In this document: one piece after another, positions 24,730-33,780 of the stretch | Position numbering within the stretch: the first letter of the stretch is position 1 | Layout: each line of letters starts with the position of its first letter | Made by a program: the position numbers and the translations under genes | Notes under the pieces: model-generated | What the model was told of the DNA's origin: nothing | What the model saw: only the letters and a program-made list of their open reading frames with translations | Databases searched by the model: none | NCBI RefSeq assembly: GCF_028595325.1 | Contig: NZ_JAQQXR010000001.1 | Span: 558,001 to 622,000 of the forward strand | DNA from: Janthinobacterium fluminis | GTDB taxonomy: Bacteria > Pseudomonadota > Gammaproteobacteria > Burkholderiales > Burkholderiaceae_D | Length of the DNA stretch: 64,000 nucleotides | Direction: 5' to 3'

Positions 24730-25749
24730 TTAATGTGCACGCTCGCCGCTCCCCCGCTCGCCCCGGGGCGCCGGCCGGACCGGCGCCAGTTGCTGGCGCA
24801 GCTGCTTGAGCTCGCCCGCGTCCGGCGTGGCCGTCTCTACGCCGTTGCCCAGCGCCTCGGTGGCGCCGGCCACGCCGAACATGGCGGCAATGCTGTTGGC
24901 CTGGCCGCGCGTGAGGATCAGCAACTCGATGCGCCGGTTCACGCCGGCGGCCGCGTTCTTCGTGTCGATGGGGGCGCGGTCGGCCATGCCGACGACCTGC
25001 AGCACGCTTTCCGGGTTCATGCTGCCGGCCAACAAATTGGCGCGCGCCGACATGGCCCGGTTGCTCGACAGCGTCCAGTTCGAGAACGATTCAAAGTCCG
25101 TATTGGCGTATTGTACAGAATCGGTGTGGCCGACGATCAACATCTGGTTTTCCATTTGCGCGAACAGCGGACCCATCTCGCGCAGCAGGCGGCGGAAACG
25201 GTCCGTCGGCACGGCGCTGCCGCGCACGAACATGCCCTGGCGGTCCGTGTCGTGCAGCATGACGCGCAAGCCGTAGGGCGTGACGACGGATTCCAGGTTG
25301 CTCGTCAGGCCGGCTTCGGCGCTCAGCTTGGAGAGGGCGCGCGACAGGGCCGCCAAGTCTTCCGGCGACTCGTAACTGACCTTGGTCTTGGCGCGGTCGG
25401 TCGGGTCGAGCTCGCCGCCGCTCATCAGCTTGCCGGGGCCGGAGGCGTTGCCGCTGCCGGTGCGCGGCATGGGGAAGCGGTCGATCAGGCTGCCGCGGGG
25501 GCCGCCTTTCTGCTCGGGCATCACGCCCTGGCCTTCGCTGACCTTGCTGCCCTTGGACTCCATCATGATTTCCTTCATCGCCTGCTGCTCGCGCGCGGCC
25601 ATCAGCCACAGCACGAGGAACAGCGACAGCAGGGCCAGGCAAAAGTCGGCGAAGGCCACCTTCCAGGCGCCGCCGTGGTCGTCGTCCTCGTGCTTGCGGC
25701 CGGCGCGCTTGATGATCGCCTGTTCATGTTTGTCATGCGGCTTTAGCAC
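24730..25749 (-). CDS. motB: MotB/LafU stator protein
   Basis: The 339-residue protein has one N-terminal transmembrane helix, FADFCLALLSLFLVLWLMA, with the ion-binding Asp at about residue 35. A plug/linker is followed by an OmpA-type peptidoglycan-binding domain (VGHTDSVQYANTDFESFSNWTLSSNRA and VVGMADRAPIDTKNAAAGVNRRIELL). It anchors the stator to the wall. It overlaps motA by 17 bp and lies directly after it, as lafT-lafU in lateral clusters. The ion used cannot be told with certainty from sequence. Confidence 0.94.
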   Translation of the reverse strand: MLKPHDKHEQAIIKRAGRKHEDDDHGGAWKVAFADFCLALLSLFLVLWLMAAREQQAMKEIMMESKGSKVSEGQGVMPEQKGGPRGSLIDRFPMPRTGSGNASGPGKLMSGGELDPTDRAKTKVSYESPEDLAALSRALSKLSAEAGLTSNLESVVTPYGLRVMLHDTDRQGMFVRGSAVPTDRFRRLLREMGPLFAQMENQMLIVGHTDSVQYANTDFESFSNWTLSSNRAMSARANLLAGSMNPESVLQVVGMADRAPIDTKNAAAGVNRRIELLILTRGQANSIAAMFGVAGATEALGNGVETATPDAGELKQLRQQLAPVRPAPRGERGSGERAH

Positions 25750-26647
25750 GACGGTCTCCTGTGCGGCGCGGCGGTTCGTCGGCGGCGTCGGCGCCTTCCA
25801 GCGCGTTGATCCAGCTTTCCAGCTGGGCGAAGCTCGGCTTGATGTTCAGCTGCACCAGGCGGCGCCCGGCATCGATGGCCAGCAGCGGCGGCTTGCCGGC
25901 CACGTGGGTGACCAGCACGACCTTGACGCATTCCATCGTCGAGCTTTCCTCGCCGACCAGTTGCTTCATCATATTGCACATCGGATCGAGCACGCCGTAG
26001 CAGAAGAAGATGCCGATGAAGGTGCCGACCATGGCCGCGCCGACTTTTTCCGAGATTTCGGCGGCGTCGGCGCCGTCGGCGACCGAGTTCATCGCCATGA
26101 CGATGCCCAGCACGGCGGCCAGGATGCCGAAGCCGGGCATGGCCTCGGCGATCTTGTGCAGCGATTTGGACGGTTGCAGCAATTCGTCGTGGATCGCCTC
26201 CAGCTCCTGCTCCAGCACGCCCTCGAGTTCGTGGGCGTTGATCTTGCCCATCGCCATCAGGCGGAAGTTGTCGACGATGAAGGCGAGCAGCTTCGGCTCT
26301 TCCAGCACGAGGGGGTAGCGCTGGAACAGCGGGCTCTCGCGCGGCGCCTCGACGTGGGCGTCGAGGGCCTTCAGGCCGCCGGCGGCCGTCTGCAGCAATT
26401 CATACATGAGCAGCAGCAACTGGCGCTGGAACTCCGAACCCTGCTTCTTGTGCGTGACGATCTTGCGGATCTGGTTCATGGTTTCGCTGAGCACATGCTT
26501 CGGGTTGCCCAGCACCAGGGCGCCGAGGCCGGCGCCTATGATGATGACCAACTCGATCGGTTGCCAGATCGCGTGCACGGTGCCGCCCATCAGGGCGAAA
26601 CCGCCGAATACACACCCCAACACGATTAAGATACCGATAATCACCAT
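25733..26647 (-). CDS. motA: MotA/LafT stator protein
   Basis: The 304-residue protein begins MVIIGILIVLGCVFGGFALM. It has four membrane helices and the MotA cytoplasmic loop with charged residues (NFRLMAMGKINAHELEGVLEQELE). It also has the conserved AMPGFGILAAVLGIVMAM and GTFIGIFFCYGVLDPM helices. It forms the MotA5B2 ion channel with MotB. The start at 26647 is set by the conserved N-terminus; the much longer open frame upstream overlaps fliA and is ignored. Confidence 0.95.
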   Translation of the reverse strand: MVIIGILIVLGCVFGGFALMGGTVHAIWQPIELVIIIGAGLGALVLGNPKHVLSETMNQIRKIVTHKKQGSEFQRQLLLLMYELLQTAAGGLKALDAHVEAPRESPLFQRYPLVLEEPKLLAFIVDNFRLMAMGKINAHELEGVLEQELEAIHDELLQPSKSLHKIAEAMPGFGILAAVLGIVMAMNSVADGADAAEISEKVGAAMVGTFIGIFFCYGVLDPMCNMMKQLVGEESSTMECVKVVLVTHVAGKPPLLAIDAGRRLVQLNIKPSFAQLESWINALEGADAADEPPRRTGDRRAKAA

Positions 26648-26703
26648 CTTGTTTTGCCTTTCTGCGTCATTGTTATCCTGTCCACTTGCCGTCGATGCCC
26701 TTG

Positions 26704-27468
26704 TCAGGCGCTCTGCAGCGTGGCCTTCATTTTGCCCAGCGCACCCTTGTTGAGCTGGCAGACGCGGGCGTCCGTCAAATCGAGCACGGCGGCAATTTCC
26801 TTGTAGCTCAATTCGAACTCGTAATACATTTGCACGACGCGCTGCTCGCGCTCGTCGAGGCCGCGCAGGGCCTGTTCCAGGCTGCGCCGCACCATCAATT
26901 GCTCCTCCGGGCTGGGGGCGCTGTCGGCCTGGCCCATCCCTTCCTGCAGGAGCTCGTCGAAACTGCCGATCTGCTCGGCGTTTTCCGCCAACTGGTATTC
27001 CTGGTAGGCCTCGGCCGTGATGCCCAGGGCGGCGATGATCTCTTTTTCGGCCGGCTCGCGGCCCAGCTTGCGCGTCAGCGCCCGCACGCTGTCGCGCAGG
27101 CGGTGGCTTTCCTGGCGCACGGCGCGCGGGCGCCAATCCTGGCGCCGCAGCTCGTCGAGGATGGCGCCGCGCACGCGCAGGCTGGCGAAGCTGCCGAAGG
27201 CGGCGTCCGGTTCGCCGTAGCGGCGCAGCGCCTCCAGCAGGCCCATCAGGCCGATCTGCTCCATGTCGTCGCGGTCGATCGCGCCGGCCACCTGGGAATT
27301 GAGCTGGCGCACGATGCGCTTGACCAGCGGCGCGTAGGCGAGCAGGTGCTTTTGCTCTTCGGCGACGCTGAGCACGGCCACGGCGCCGTCGGCGCCGCCA
27401 TAGATTGCGGGGTACTGCTCTTGATACGCCACTTCAGTGCCCACGTTGACTCCCGCTGTATGCAGCAC
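26704..27468 (-). CDS. fliA: FliA/LafS flagellar sigma-28 factor
   Basis: The 254-residue sigma factor has region 2 (LVKRIVRQLNSQV...DRDDMEQIGLMGLLEALRRY), region 3 (REPAEKEIIAALGI) and region 4 (YYEFELSYKEIAAVLDLTDARVCQLN). It directs RNA polymerase to late flagellar promoters and is inhibited by FlgM. The gene lies between fliL and motA, the lafS position in Flag-2 clusters. Its likely targets include the motif shared by the flagellin and fliD promoters. Confidence 0.93.
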   Translation of the reverse strand: MLHTAGVNVGTEVAYQEQYPAIYGGADGAVAVLSVAEEQKHLLAYAPLVKRIVRQLNSQVAGAIDRDDMEQIGLMGLLEALRRYGEPDAAFGSFASLRVRGAILDELRRQDWRPRAVRQESHRLRDSVRALTRKLGREPAEKEIIAALGITAEAYQEYQLAENAEQIGSFDELLQEGMGQADSAPSPEEQLMVRRSLEQALRGLDEREQRVVQMYYEFELSYKEIAAVLDLTDARVCQLNKGALGKMKATLQSA

Positions 27469-27471
27469 AGC

Positions 27472-27951
27472 TTATTCGATGATGAGCTTGCCGATCATGA
27501 CTTCGGAAAACGGCTTTTCCGCCTTTTCCTTGGCATAACTGGCGTCGAATGCAGTGTTGATCTGTTCGGCGAACTGGTCCACCGTCATCATCTGCGCCTT
27601 GTCCATCGGATAGCTCGACAGGGCTTTGACGGCGATGCTGCGCATCAGCGGCAAATGATCCTTGGTGTGTTTTTCCTTTTCCTCGGTGGTGGTGATCACC
27701 AGGTCGGCCGACAGGTAGTGCGATTCCGTGTCGCCGGGGGCGCGGCGCAGCATGACGATGACTTTTTCCAGCGTCAGGTATTTGCGCGCGTGCTTGCCGG
27801 TGGCCGGCTGCACTTCGACGGTTTCGGTGTGGGCGCCGCCGGCCTGGGCCGGCTTTTTCAGGTACAACCACCACAGCGCGCCGCCGGCCGCGCCGGCACC
27901 GACGATGGCGACGATGAGGAAGCCGGCGATCAGTTTCATATTTTTATTCAT
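27472..27951 (-). CDS. fliL: FliL stator-associated membrane protein
   Basis: The 159-residue protein has one N-terminal membrane helix (MKLIAGFLIVAIVGAGAAGG region). Its periplasmic domain is typical of FliL (RKYLTLEKVIVMLRR, YLSADLVITTTEEKE, C-terminal PFSEVMIGKLIIE). It supports stator function under load, as in swarming. It lies 7 bp after fliK in the lafF position. Confidence 0.9.
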   Translation of the reverse strand: MNKNMKLIAGFLIVAIVGAGAAGGALWWLYLKKPAQAGGAHTETVEVQPATGKHARKYLTLEKVIVMLRRAPGDTESHYLSADLVITTTEEKEKHTKDHLPLMRSIAVKALSSYPMDKAQMMTVDQFAEQINTAFDASYAKEKAEKPFSEVMIGKLIIE

Positions 27952-27958
27952 CTACGGA

Positions 27959-29143
27959 TTACTCCCTGTCGTTCAATGCAAAGGTGGACGCCGGGGCGCC
28001 GGCGTCGGCCAGGGCGCGGCCCGGTTCGTTGTCGTCCTGCTGGCGGCCCGGCTGGCGGCCGCGCGCGTCGCCGTCGCCGAAGGACTGGCCGGCGGCGCTG
28101 CGCGGCGTCGCCGTGACGTGCACGGCGACCTCGCTGAACTGGCGCTGCGACAGATCCTGGCGCATGCTTTCGCCCACCGTTTGCAACTGGCGCAGCACTT
28201 CGCCGTTCGAGGCGCTCAGATTCACCTGCAAGGCGCCGGCGCTGTGGCGGATCGAAATTTCGATGCGGCCCAGATTGGGTGGGTCGAGGCGGATCACCGC
28301 GTGTTCGCTGTTGCGCGACAGTTGCACTTGGAGGCGTTCGCCCAGCGCGTCCTTCAGCGTGGCTTGCCATTGCGGCGCCGGGCCGGCCAGTTTGACGGTG
28401 TCGCCGGAGGCGGCGCCGCTGGCGTTGGCCAGGGTCACGCCGAAGCTGTTGGCGGGGGTGGCGTGGTTGATGGCGGGGCGCTCGGCGTCGGCGGGCAGCG
28501 TGGCGGGGCGGGGCGCAGACGCGGCTGCGGCGCCGGTGTCGGCCGCCGCCGTGGTGGCGCTGGCGGCGCTGGCCGCGGCGCTGGCGGCGTCGGCCGATTG
28601 CGGCAGCGCCGCAGGCGCCGCGGCGCCGCGGTTCGGCAGCAGCGCGCCCTGGGCGTTGAAGGCCATCGCGGCCGGGTGCAGCGTGATCGTCAGGGCCGGA
28701 TTGGCCTGGGTAGCGGCGCCGTCGCCGCCGTCGGAGGGCGTCTCGCCGCTTGGGGCGGCAAGCTGGATGTGGGCGGCGTGCGTCGGCACGGGCGGCGCCA
28801 GCGGCGGCGCCATGGCCCCCAGCAGGCTGGCGTCGGGGGCGGCCGGGGCCGCGCCGTCGGCGCCGGTGTCGGCCGTTTCGCCGTCGCTATCGCTGTCGCC
28901 GCCGGCCTCGCTATCGGCGGCGGGGCCGGCCTCCGGCAGCGTGGCCAGCCCGAGCAGCTGGGCAAACAGGGCGCCGGCCGGCACGGCGCTGCCGGGGGCG
29001 GGCGCAGACGCAGGCGTAGGCGCGGGCGCGGGCGTAGGCGCGAGCGGTTTCGGCAGCGCCGCCGCCGCGACGGGCGCGGGGTTGCTCGCAACCGTCGCGG
29101 CCGCGCTATTGTTCATGTTCATACTCGTCATACTGATACCCAT
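27959..29143 (-). CDS. fliK: FliK/LafE hook-length control protein
   Basis: The 394-residue protein has a long Ala/Pro/Ser-rich N-terminal part (about 1-270), consistent with a molecular ruler. The FliK C-terminal domain shows WQATLKDALGERLQVQLSRNSEHAVIRLDPPNLGRIEISIRH. It sets hook length and switches export specificity through FlhB. The exact start is uncertain (several ATG codons within the first ten codons). It lies 2 bp after the FliT-like gene. Confidence 0.88.
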   Translation of the reverse strand: MGISMTSMNMNNSAAATVASNPAPVAAAALPKPLAPTPAPAPTPASAPAPGSAVPAGALFAQLLGLATLPEAGPAADSEAGGDSDSDGETADTGADGAAPAAPDASLLGAMAPPLAPPVPTHAAHIQLAAPSGETPSDGGDGAATQANPALTITLHPAAMAFNAQGALLPNRGAAAPAALPQSADAASAAASAASATTAAADTGAAAASAPRPATLPADAERPAINHATPANSFGVTLANASGAASGDTVKLAGPAPQWQATLKDALGERLQVQLSRNSEHAVIRLDPPNLGRIEISIRHSAGALQVNLSASNGEVLRQLQTVGESMRQDLSQRQFSEVAVHVTATPRSAAGQSFGDGDARGRQPGRQQDDNEPGRALADAGAPASTFALNDRE

Positions 29144-29145
29144 AC

Positions 29146-29457
29146 TTAAATCCCGTCCGAATCGGTGTCGCCAATGAGGGCGTAGGCCAGCCTGCCCTCT
29201 TTATTTGCCTGCATGTCGCCCAGGAATGCCCCCAGGCGTTCTTTTTCGTCCGAGCAAATCTGAAATGCTTGCGCGTGGGCGGCGCGCAGTTGTTGCAAGG
29301 CCGCGCGTTCGGCGTCGCTCCAGGCGCCGCGCGCCGCCAGCAATGGCAGCTCGCGCGCCAGGCTGGCGCAGGCGGCGGCCAGCGCGTCCCAGTCGGCCTC
29401 GGCGCCGGCGCTGCGCACAGCCAGCGTCCAGCGCTCGATGGCGGGGCGCCTAGGCAT
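29146..29457 (-). CDS. FliT-like chaperone at the LafD position
   Basis: The 103-residue, mostly helical protein sits between fliS and fliK, where lateral clusters carry lafD. The N-terminal half is Trp/Ala-rich (WTLAVRSAGAEADWDAL); the C-terminal half has EKERLGAFLGDMQANKEGRLAYAL, similar in style to FliT-type chaperones. Family similarity is weak and the call rests on position, size and helix content. It overlaps fliS by 8 bp. Confidence 0.6.
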   Translation of the reverse strand: MPRRPAIERWTLAVRSAGAEADWDALAAACASLARELPLLAARGAWSDAERAALQQLRAAHAQAFQICSDEKERLGAFLGDMQANKEGRLAYALIGDTDSDGI

Positions 29458-29839
29458 TTTTTGCCTGTACGCCCAGCCATCCCTGCTTAATGGTGTTGAG
29501 CAGCACCTCCACCTCGTCGATCATGCCGGTGTCGAGTTCGATGCCGGCGCGGAACAGGCGGGCCGCGCAGTAATCGTACAGCCGGGCCAGATTGACGACG
29601 ACTTCGCCGCCGTTGTCGAAGTCCAGCGAGCTCGATAAACCATTGATGATGGCGATGCACTTGTTCAGGCTGGCCGCCTTGTGTTCGAAACGGCGGCCGG
29701 TGATGTGGCCGCGCGCCCGCGCCAACTCTTCCAGCAGGCCATCGGTGAGTACCAACACCAGTTCGACTGGCGAGGCGCGCGCCGTCTGCGCATCCAGATT
29801 GACTGAATGGTAACTGTTATAGGCATCATGGTTTAGCAT
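29450..29839 (-). CDS. fliS: FliS flagellin export chaperone
   Basis: The 129-residue protein has the FliS pattern: YNSYHSVNLDAQTARASPVELVLVLTDGLLEELARA, then KCIAIINGLSSSLDFDNGGEV and NLARLYDYCAARLF. It keeps flagellin unfolded in the cytoplasm before export. It follows fliD and overlaps the FliT-like gene. Confidence 0.93.
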   Translation of the reverse strand: MLNHDAYNSYHSVNLDAQTARASPVELVLVLTDGLLEELARARGHITGRRFEHKAASLNKCIAIINGLSSSLDFDNGGEVVVNLARLYDYCAARLFRAGIELDTGMIDEVEVLLNTIKQGWLGVQAKNA

Positions 29840-29877
29840 TGTTTTCTCACTGTGAAAGCGCGGCGCGGGCGGGCCGC

Positions 29878-31263
29878 TTAGTTTTTGCTGCCGAACAGGG
29901 CGTCGAACATATCGGTGTTGCTGGCCATCTGGAATTTCAGATCGTTCAACTTGGTAAAGTCCATCTTATACTTGTTGTACATGGTCATATAATCTTTTTC
30001 GAAAGCGAGCTGTTTTTTGTTCAGCGATGCTTGCAATTTAGACAGGGAGTCATTGCGCTGCGTCAATTGGCCGGTTCCCACCTTGGTCCATTGCCCCAGG
30101 AAGGTGCTGAGCTTGCCGATCACGCCGCTAGGCGCGCCTACCGCGTTGCTGCCGATGGCCGCGTCGAGTCCGCTAGGATTGACTTTCAAGGTGGCTGCCA
30201 GCTTGGTCGCATCCAGGGTCAGCAGGCCTTGGCGGTTGCCCGTGAGGCCGAAGGTCGCCAGCGCGCCGACGTTGTTCTCGCGCAGCGTCCGGACCATCTG
30301 GTCGCGCAGCACGTGCATGCCGCTATCTTCGGCGAAGGGGCCGGGCAGGGTGCCTTTTTCGACGGAACCGGGGTCGGTCAGCGAGTCGAGCAGACCTTTG
30401 AGCTTGTTGAACGCGTCGACAAAACTCTGCACCTTGGCCGTTGTGCCGGCGGTGTCGACGCCCACGCTCAGCGTGAACGGGGCATCGCCCGGGGCCTGGG
30501 CCTTGGTGAGGGTCATGCTGACGCCGTCGATGCCGGTGAAAGTGTTGCTGCCTTGCTCGATCTTGGCGCCCGTGCCTTGCGCGCCCAGCCAGATGACGGC
30601 GTCCTTGGCCGGCACCAGTTGCGTCGGGACCGCTTCCAGCGCCGATTCCAGCGCCGCGTCGGCGGGCGCCAGGCCGCTGGTGGTCAGGGAAATGGCGCCG
30701 CCGACGCCGCCTGTGCCCGAAGTCAGCACCAGTTTTTCGGCGCCGCCGATGGTGATCACGGAGGCCGTTATCATGGAGGCGTTGTGCGGCTCGGCGTTGA
30801 TGGCGGCGGCGATTTCCTTCGGCGTCAGTCCGCCGGCGTTATCCTTGTCGGCGGCGGCCAGGTCGACCGAGAAATTGCTGCCGTTGCCCAGCGTGAGGGT
30901 CAGCGAGCCGCTGGCCGGCGTGGCCATGCCGCTCAGGCCGCCCAGGGAGATTTGGTTGGTGCTGGCCAGGCTTTCGACGAAAAAGCTGTAGGTGCCGGTG
31001 GCCGCCGTAGGGCTGGCCGTGGCGCTGCCCAGCGCCGTGTTGCTGAAGGTGGCAGACTGCGCCAGCATGGTCTTCTGCTTCGACATGGCCGTCAAGGCGT
31101 CTTGATAGCTCGTGATCGCCGTTTTCAGTTGCGCCAGACTCTTCACGCGCGAATTCGCGATCTGCGTCTGGGCCGTGAGCGCCGCCTGGCGGTCGACGGT
31201 GTATTTGTCGGTCCACGCCTTCGCCGAGGCGTTCACGTCATACGGTACTGGTGCGGTTGCCAT
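29878..31263 (-). CDS. fliD: FliD/LafB filament cap protein
   Basis: The 461-residue protein has FliD domains. The N-terminal part runs from about residue 20. A hook-IN-like region (GLTPKEIAAAINAEPHNASMIT) and the C-terminal domain follow (FNKLKGLLDSLTDPGS, ALATFGLTGNRQGLLTLD, MYNKYKMDFTKLNDLKFQM). It caps the filament and promotes flagellin polymerisation. It is the first gene of the fliD-S-T-K-L-A-motAB-flgMN transcript and has a promoter-like motif just upstream. Confidence 0.93.
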   Translation of the reverse strand: MATAPVPYDVNASAKAWTDKYTVDRQAALTAQTQIANSRVKSLAQLKTAITSYQDALTAMSKQKTMLAQSATFSNTALGSATASPTAATGTYSFFVESLASTNQISLGGLSGMATPASGSLTLTLGNGSNFSVDLAAADKDNAGGLTPKEIAAAINAEPHNASMITASVITIGGAEKLVLTSGTGGVGGAISLTTSGLAPADAALESALEAVPTQLVPAKDAVIWLGAQGTGAKIEQGSNTFTGIDGVSMTLTKAQAPGDAPFTLSVGVDTAGTTAKVQSFVDAFNKLKGLLDSLTDPGSVEKGTLPGPFAEDSGMHVLRDQMVRTLRENNVGALATFGLTGNRQGLLTLDATKLAATLKVNPSGLDAAIGSNAVGAPSGVIGKLSTFLGQWTKVGTGQLTQRNDSLSKLQASLNKKQLAFEKDYMTMYNKYKMDFTKLNDLKFQMASNTDMFDALFGSKN

Positions 31264-31301
31264 GTCAAACTCCTAAAAGAGGGAAAATCAATGTGTACCC
31301 G

Positions 31302-31315
31302 AGTACAAGGCGACC
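31302..31315 (-). promoter_or_regulatory. Shared lateral-flagellar promoter element upstream of fliD
   Basis: The minus strand reads GGTCGCCTTGTACT, 39 bp before the fliD ATG. It differs at one position from the element before the flagellin gene (GGTCGTCTTGTACT at 45977). Two late flagellar genes sharing it suggests a -10 region for the locus's sigma-28 factor or a common regulator site. It is not a clear match to the classical GCCGATAA. Confidence 0.5.
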
Positions 31316-31352
31316 AAAAAGGTGCCCCACTGAAATAATTTCTGCAAGAACA

Positions 31353-31790
31353 TTACTTCCCCTGTCCGCGGAACCAGAATTGCGTGGCCAGCTCGTCCTG
31401 GCGCTTGGCGTCGCGGCGCTGCACGGACACGTCGGCGTCCTTTTGTTTTTGCGTCAACACCTGGTCGAGCACCTCGCGCTTGGCCCAGGCGGCGTTCAGC
31501 ACCCGCTGGGCCACGGCCATATTGGCCTCGTGTAGGTGCAGATCGGTGCGGTGGGTGTCGACCATTTCCATCACGGCTTGCTTGTAGTTGCCGCAGTTGA
31601 CGGACAGGGCCAGCGGCAAGGCGCCGCTGGCGCCGCTGGCCGTGTACAGGCCGGTGAGGCGTTCCAGGTTCTTCTGGTAGCGCTCGCGCACCTGGGTCTG
31701 GGCCGCCATGTCGGTTTGCAGACGCTCCAGCTCGTTGCTGCGCAGCGTTACCAGGGTAGTCAGGTTTCTGATCGTATGGGAGCTTGTCAT
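31353..31790 (-). CDS. fliJ: FliJ export chaperone / ATPase stalk protein
   Basis: The 145-residue coiled-coil protein directly follows fliI (4-bp overlap). It has the FliJ-type pattern of long heptad helices (LRSNELERLQTDMAAQTQVR...) and a C-terminal QKQKDADVSVQRRDAKRQDELA. It couples the FliI ATPase to FlhA. Similarity is low, as usual in this family, but position is decisive. Confidence 0.85.
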   Translation of the reverse strand: MTSSHTIRNLTTLVTLRSNELERLQTDMAAQTQVRERYQKNLERLTGLYTASGASGALPLALSVNCGNYKQAVMEMVDTHRTDLHLHEANMAVAQRVLNAAWAKREVLDQVLTQKQKDADVSVQRRDAKRQDELATQFWFRGQGK

Positions 31791-33097
31791 GCCATCATCT
31801 TTTCAAGTTGGACTACGCAGGGCTCCAGGGGGGCTTCTTCCTTCGTCCCCTGGCACAGGAAGGCTTCGATGTGCGGATGCAGGTCGACGGCCCGGTCGGT
31901 GACCGGGTCGGCGCCGGGCACGTAGGCGCCCAGCGGAATCAGGTCGCGCACGCGGGCGTGGCGGGCCATCGACGCCTTCAGCGCGCGCGCCGCCAGCAAA
32001 TGCGGCGTTTCGATGACCTGGGCCATGCAGCGGCTGATCGAGGCGGCGATGTCGATGGCCGGGTAGTGGCCCCGTTCGGCCAGCTCGCGCGTGAGCACGA
32101 TGTGGCCGTCGAGGATGGCGCGGGCCGTGTCGACGACCGGATCCTGCTGGTCGTCGCCCTCGGCCAGCACGGTGTAGATGGCGCTCATGCTGCCGTCCGC
32201 GTGCTCGCCGTTGCCGGCGCTCTCGACCAGTTGCGGCAGGGCCGAAAACACCGACGGCGGGTAGCCGCGCGTGGCCGGCGGCTCGCCCAGCGCCAGGGCG
32301 ACTTCGCGCAGCGCCATCGCGTAGCGGGTCAGCGAGTCGACCAGCATCAGCACGTGCTTGCCCTGGTCGCGGAAGTGCGCGGCGATCGAGTGGCACAGTT
32401 CGGTGGCCATGATGCGCATCAGCGGCGACTCGTCGGCCGGGGCGATCACCAGCACGGCTTTTTTCAAGCCCTCGGGGCCCAGCGACATTTCGACGAATTC
32501 GCGCACCTCGCGCGAGCGCTCGCCGATCAGGCCGACGACGACGACGTCGGCGACGGTTTGCCGCGTGATGATGCCCAGCAAGACGCTCTTGCCGACGCCG
32601 CTGCCGGCCATCAGGCCGACGCGCTGGCCTTTGCCCAGCGTGAGCATGGCGTTGATGGCGCGCACGCCGACGTCGAGCGGCTCGGTGACGGGTTTTTTCT
32701 TCAGGGGGTGGATGCGCGGCGGCGTCACTTCCAGCGTGTGCTCGCCGCCGAGGCGGCCGAGGTCGTCGATGGGCTCGCCCAGGCCGTTGACCATGCGTCC
32801 CAGCCAGGACGGGCCGATCTGCAGGCTGGCCTTGTCGGGCAGGGGCAGCACGCGGGCGCCCGTGGTCATGCCGGAGGCTTTCTTGAACGGCATCAGGTAA
32901 GACAGTTTTTCGCGGAAACCGACGACCTGGGCGTCCAGCCACTCGCCGTTCACGGTTTCAATTTGGCAACGCTGGCCCGTGTGCAGGCGGCAGCCCGCGC
33001 TTTCGAGCAGCAAGCCCGACGCCCCGACCAGGCGGCCGGTCGGCGTGGCGACCGGCACGGCGCCGATCTCGAGATTGCGCAGCGTATCGGCGAGCAT
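31787..33097 (-). CDS. fliI: FliI flagellar type III export ATPase
   Basis: The 436-residue protein is F1-beta-like, with Walker A GSGVGKS and Walker B region VLMLVDSLTRYA. It has the family segment GYPPSVFSALPQLVESAG. The ATG at 33097 overlaps the fliH stop (ATGA); the longer open frame upstream overlaps fliH and is out of register. It energises export of flagellar subunits together with FliH and FliJ. Confidence 0.96.
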   Translation of the reverse strand: MLADTLRNLEIGAVPVATPTGRLVGASGLLLESAGCRLHTGQRCQIETVNGEWLDAQVVGFREKLSYLMPFKKASGMTTGARVLPLPDKASLQIGPSWLGRMVNGLGEPIDDLGRLGGEHTLEVTPPRIHPLKKKPVTEPLDVGVRAINAMLTLGKGQRVGLMAGSGVGKSVLLGIITRQTVADVVVVGLIGERSREVREFVEMSLGPEGLKKAVLVIAPADESPLMRIMATELCHSIAAHFRDQGKHVLMLVDSLTRYAMALREVALALGEPPATRGYPPSVFSALPQLVESAGNGEHADGSMSAIYTVLAEGDDQQDPVVDTARAILDGHIVLTRELAERGHYPAIDIAASISRCMAQVIETPHLLAARALKASMARHARVRDLIPLGAYVPGADPVTDRAVDLHPHIEAFLCQGTKEEAPLEPCVVQLEKMMA

Positions 33098-33780
33098 CAG
33101 CTGACTTCCTCGTCGATGTGTTCGGCGGCCAGTTGCAGGTGGTTGCTGACCTGTTCCATGCAGGCGGCCAGGCGCTGGTGGCAGCCGGCGTCGACCTCGT
33201 TGTCGCCGGCCTTGATGCGGCATTCGCCGGCGTCGAGGCGGGCGTCGGCGATCAGGTTCCAGCGCTTGGCGCGCTTCGGATCGAGTTCGCTGATGCGTTT
33301 CAGCTCTTCCGGATTGAGGAAGACGTCGATTTCCTCGCGCGTCGGCGGCATCGACGCCAGCGTCTCGTCGACCAGGGCCAGCAGTTGCACGGGTTGCAAG
33401 GCCAGCTCGGCGCGGATGACCTGGCGCGCCACCTTGGCGACCAGGTCGACCACTTCCTTGCGCTGCGCGGCGCGGTAGTCGGCGCGCACCTGGCGCAGGT
33501 TCTTCAGGATGGCGTCGACGGGGCGCGCCAGGCGGTCCAGCGTGACCAGGGTTTCGTTGCGGCCCTCTTCGCGGCCGCGCGCCGTGCCGTCGCTGCGGCC
33601 GGCGTCGTAGCCGTCCTGCTGGCCGCGCACCAGGCCGACCTCGTAGCCGTCGCGCTGGCCCTGCTCGAATCCCTCCGCCACCGAGGCTTGCCACTGGCCG
33701 TCGGTGTCCTCGGAGCGCTGGCCGGCGGCGATGAACTGCGACAGCGGCGGAAAGCGGTAGGAGCGGAACGCGTGTTTCAT
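33097..33780 (-). CDS. fliH: FliH export ATPase regulator
   Basis: The 227-residue protein starts MKHAFRSYRFPPLSQF. It has a Gly/Asp-rich linker (EGFEQGQRDGYEVGLVRGQQ) resembling the GxxxG repeats of FliH. The C-terminal domain resembles ATP synthase delta (KVARQVIRAELALQPVQLL, GDNEVDAGCHQRL). It inhibits and positions FliI. It overlaps fliG by 4 bp and fliI by 1-3 bp. Confidence 0.9.
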   Translation of the reverse strand: MKHAFRSYRFPPLSQFIAAGQRSEDTDGQWQASVAEGFEQGQRDGYEVGLVRGQQDGYDAGRSDGTARGREEGRNETLVTLDRLARPVDAILKNLRQVRADYRAAQRKEVVDLVAKVARQVIRAELALQPVQLLALVDETLASMPPTREEIDVFLNPEELKRISELDPKRAKRWNLIADARLDAGECRIKAGDNEVDAGCHQRLAACMEQVSNHLQLAAEHIDEEVS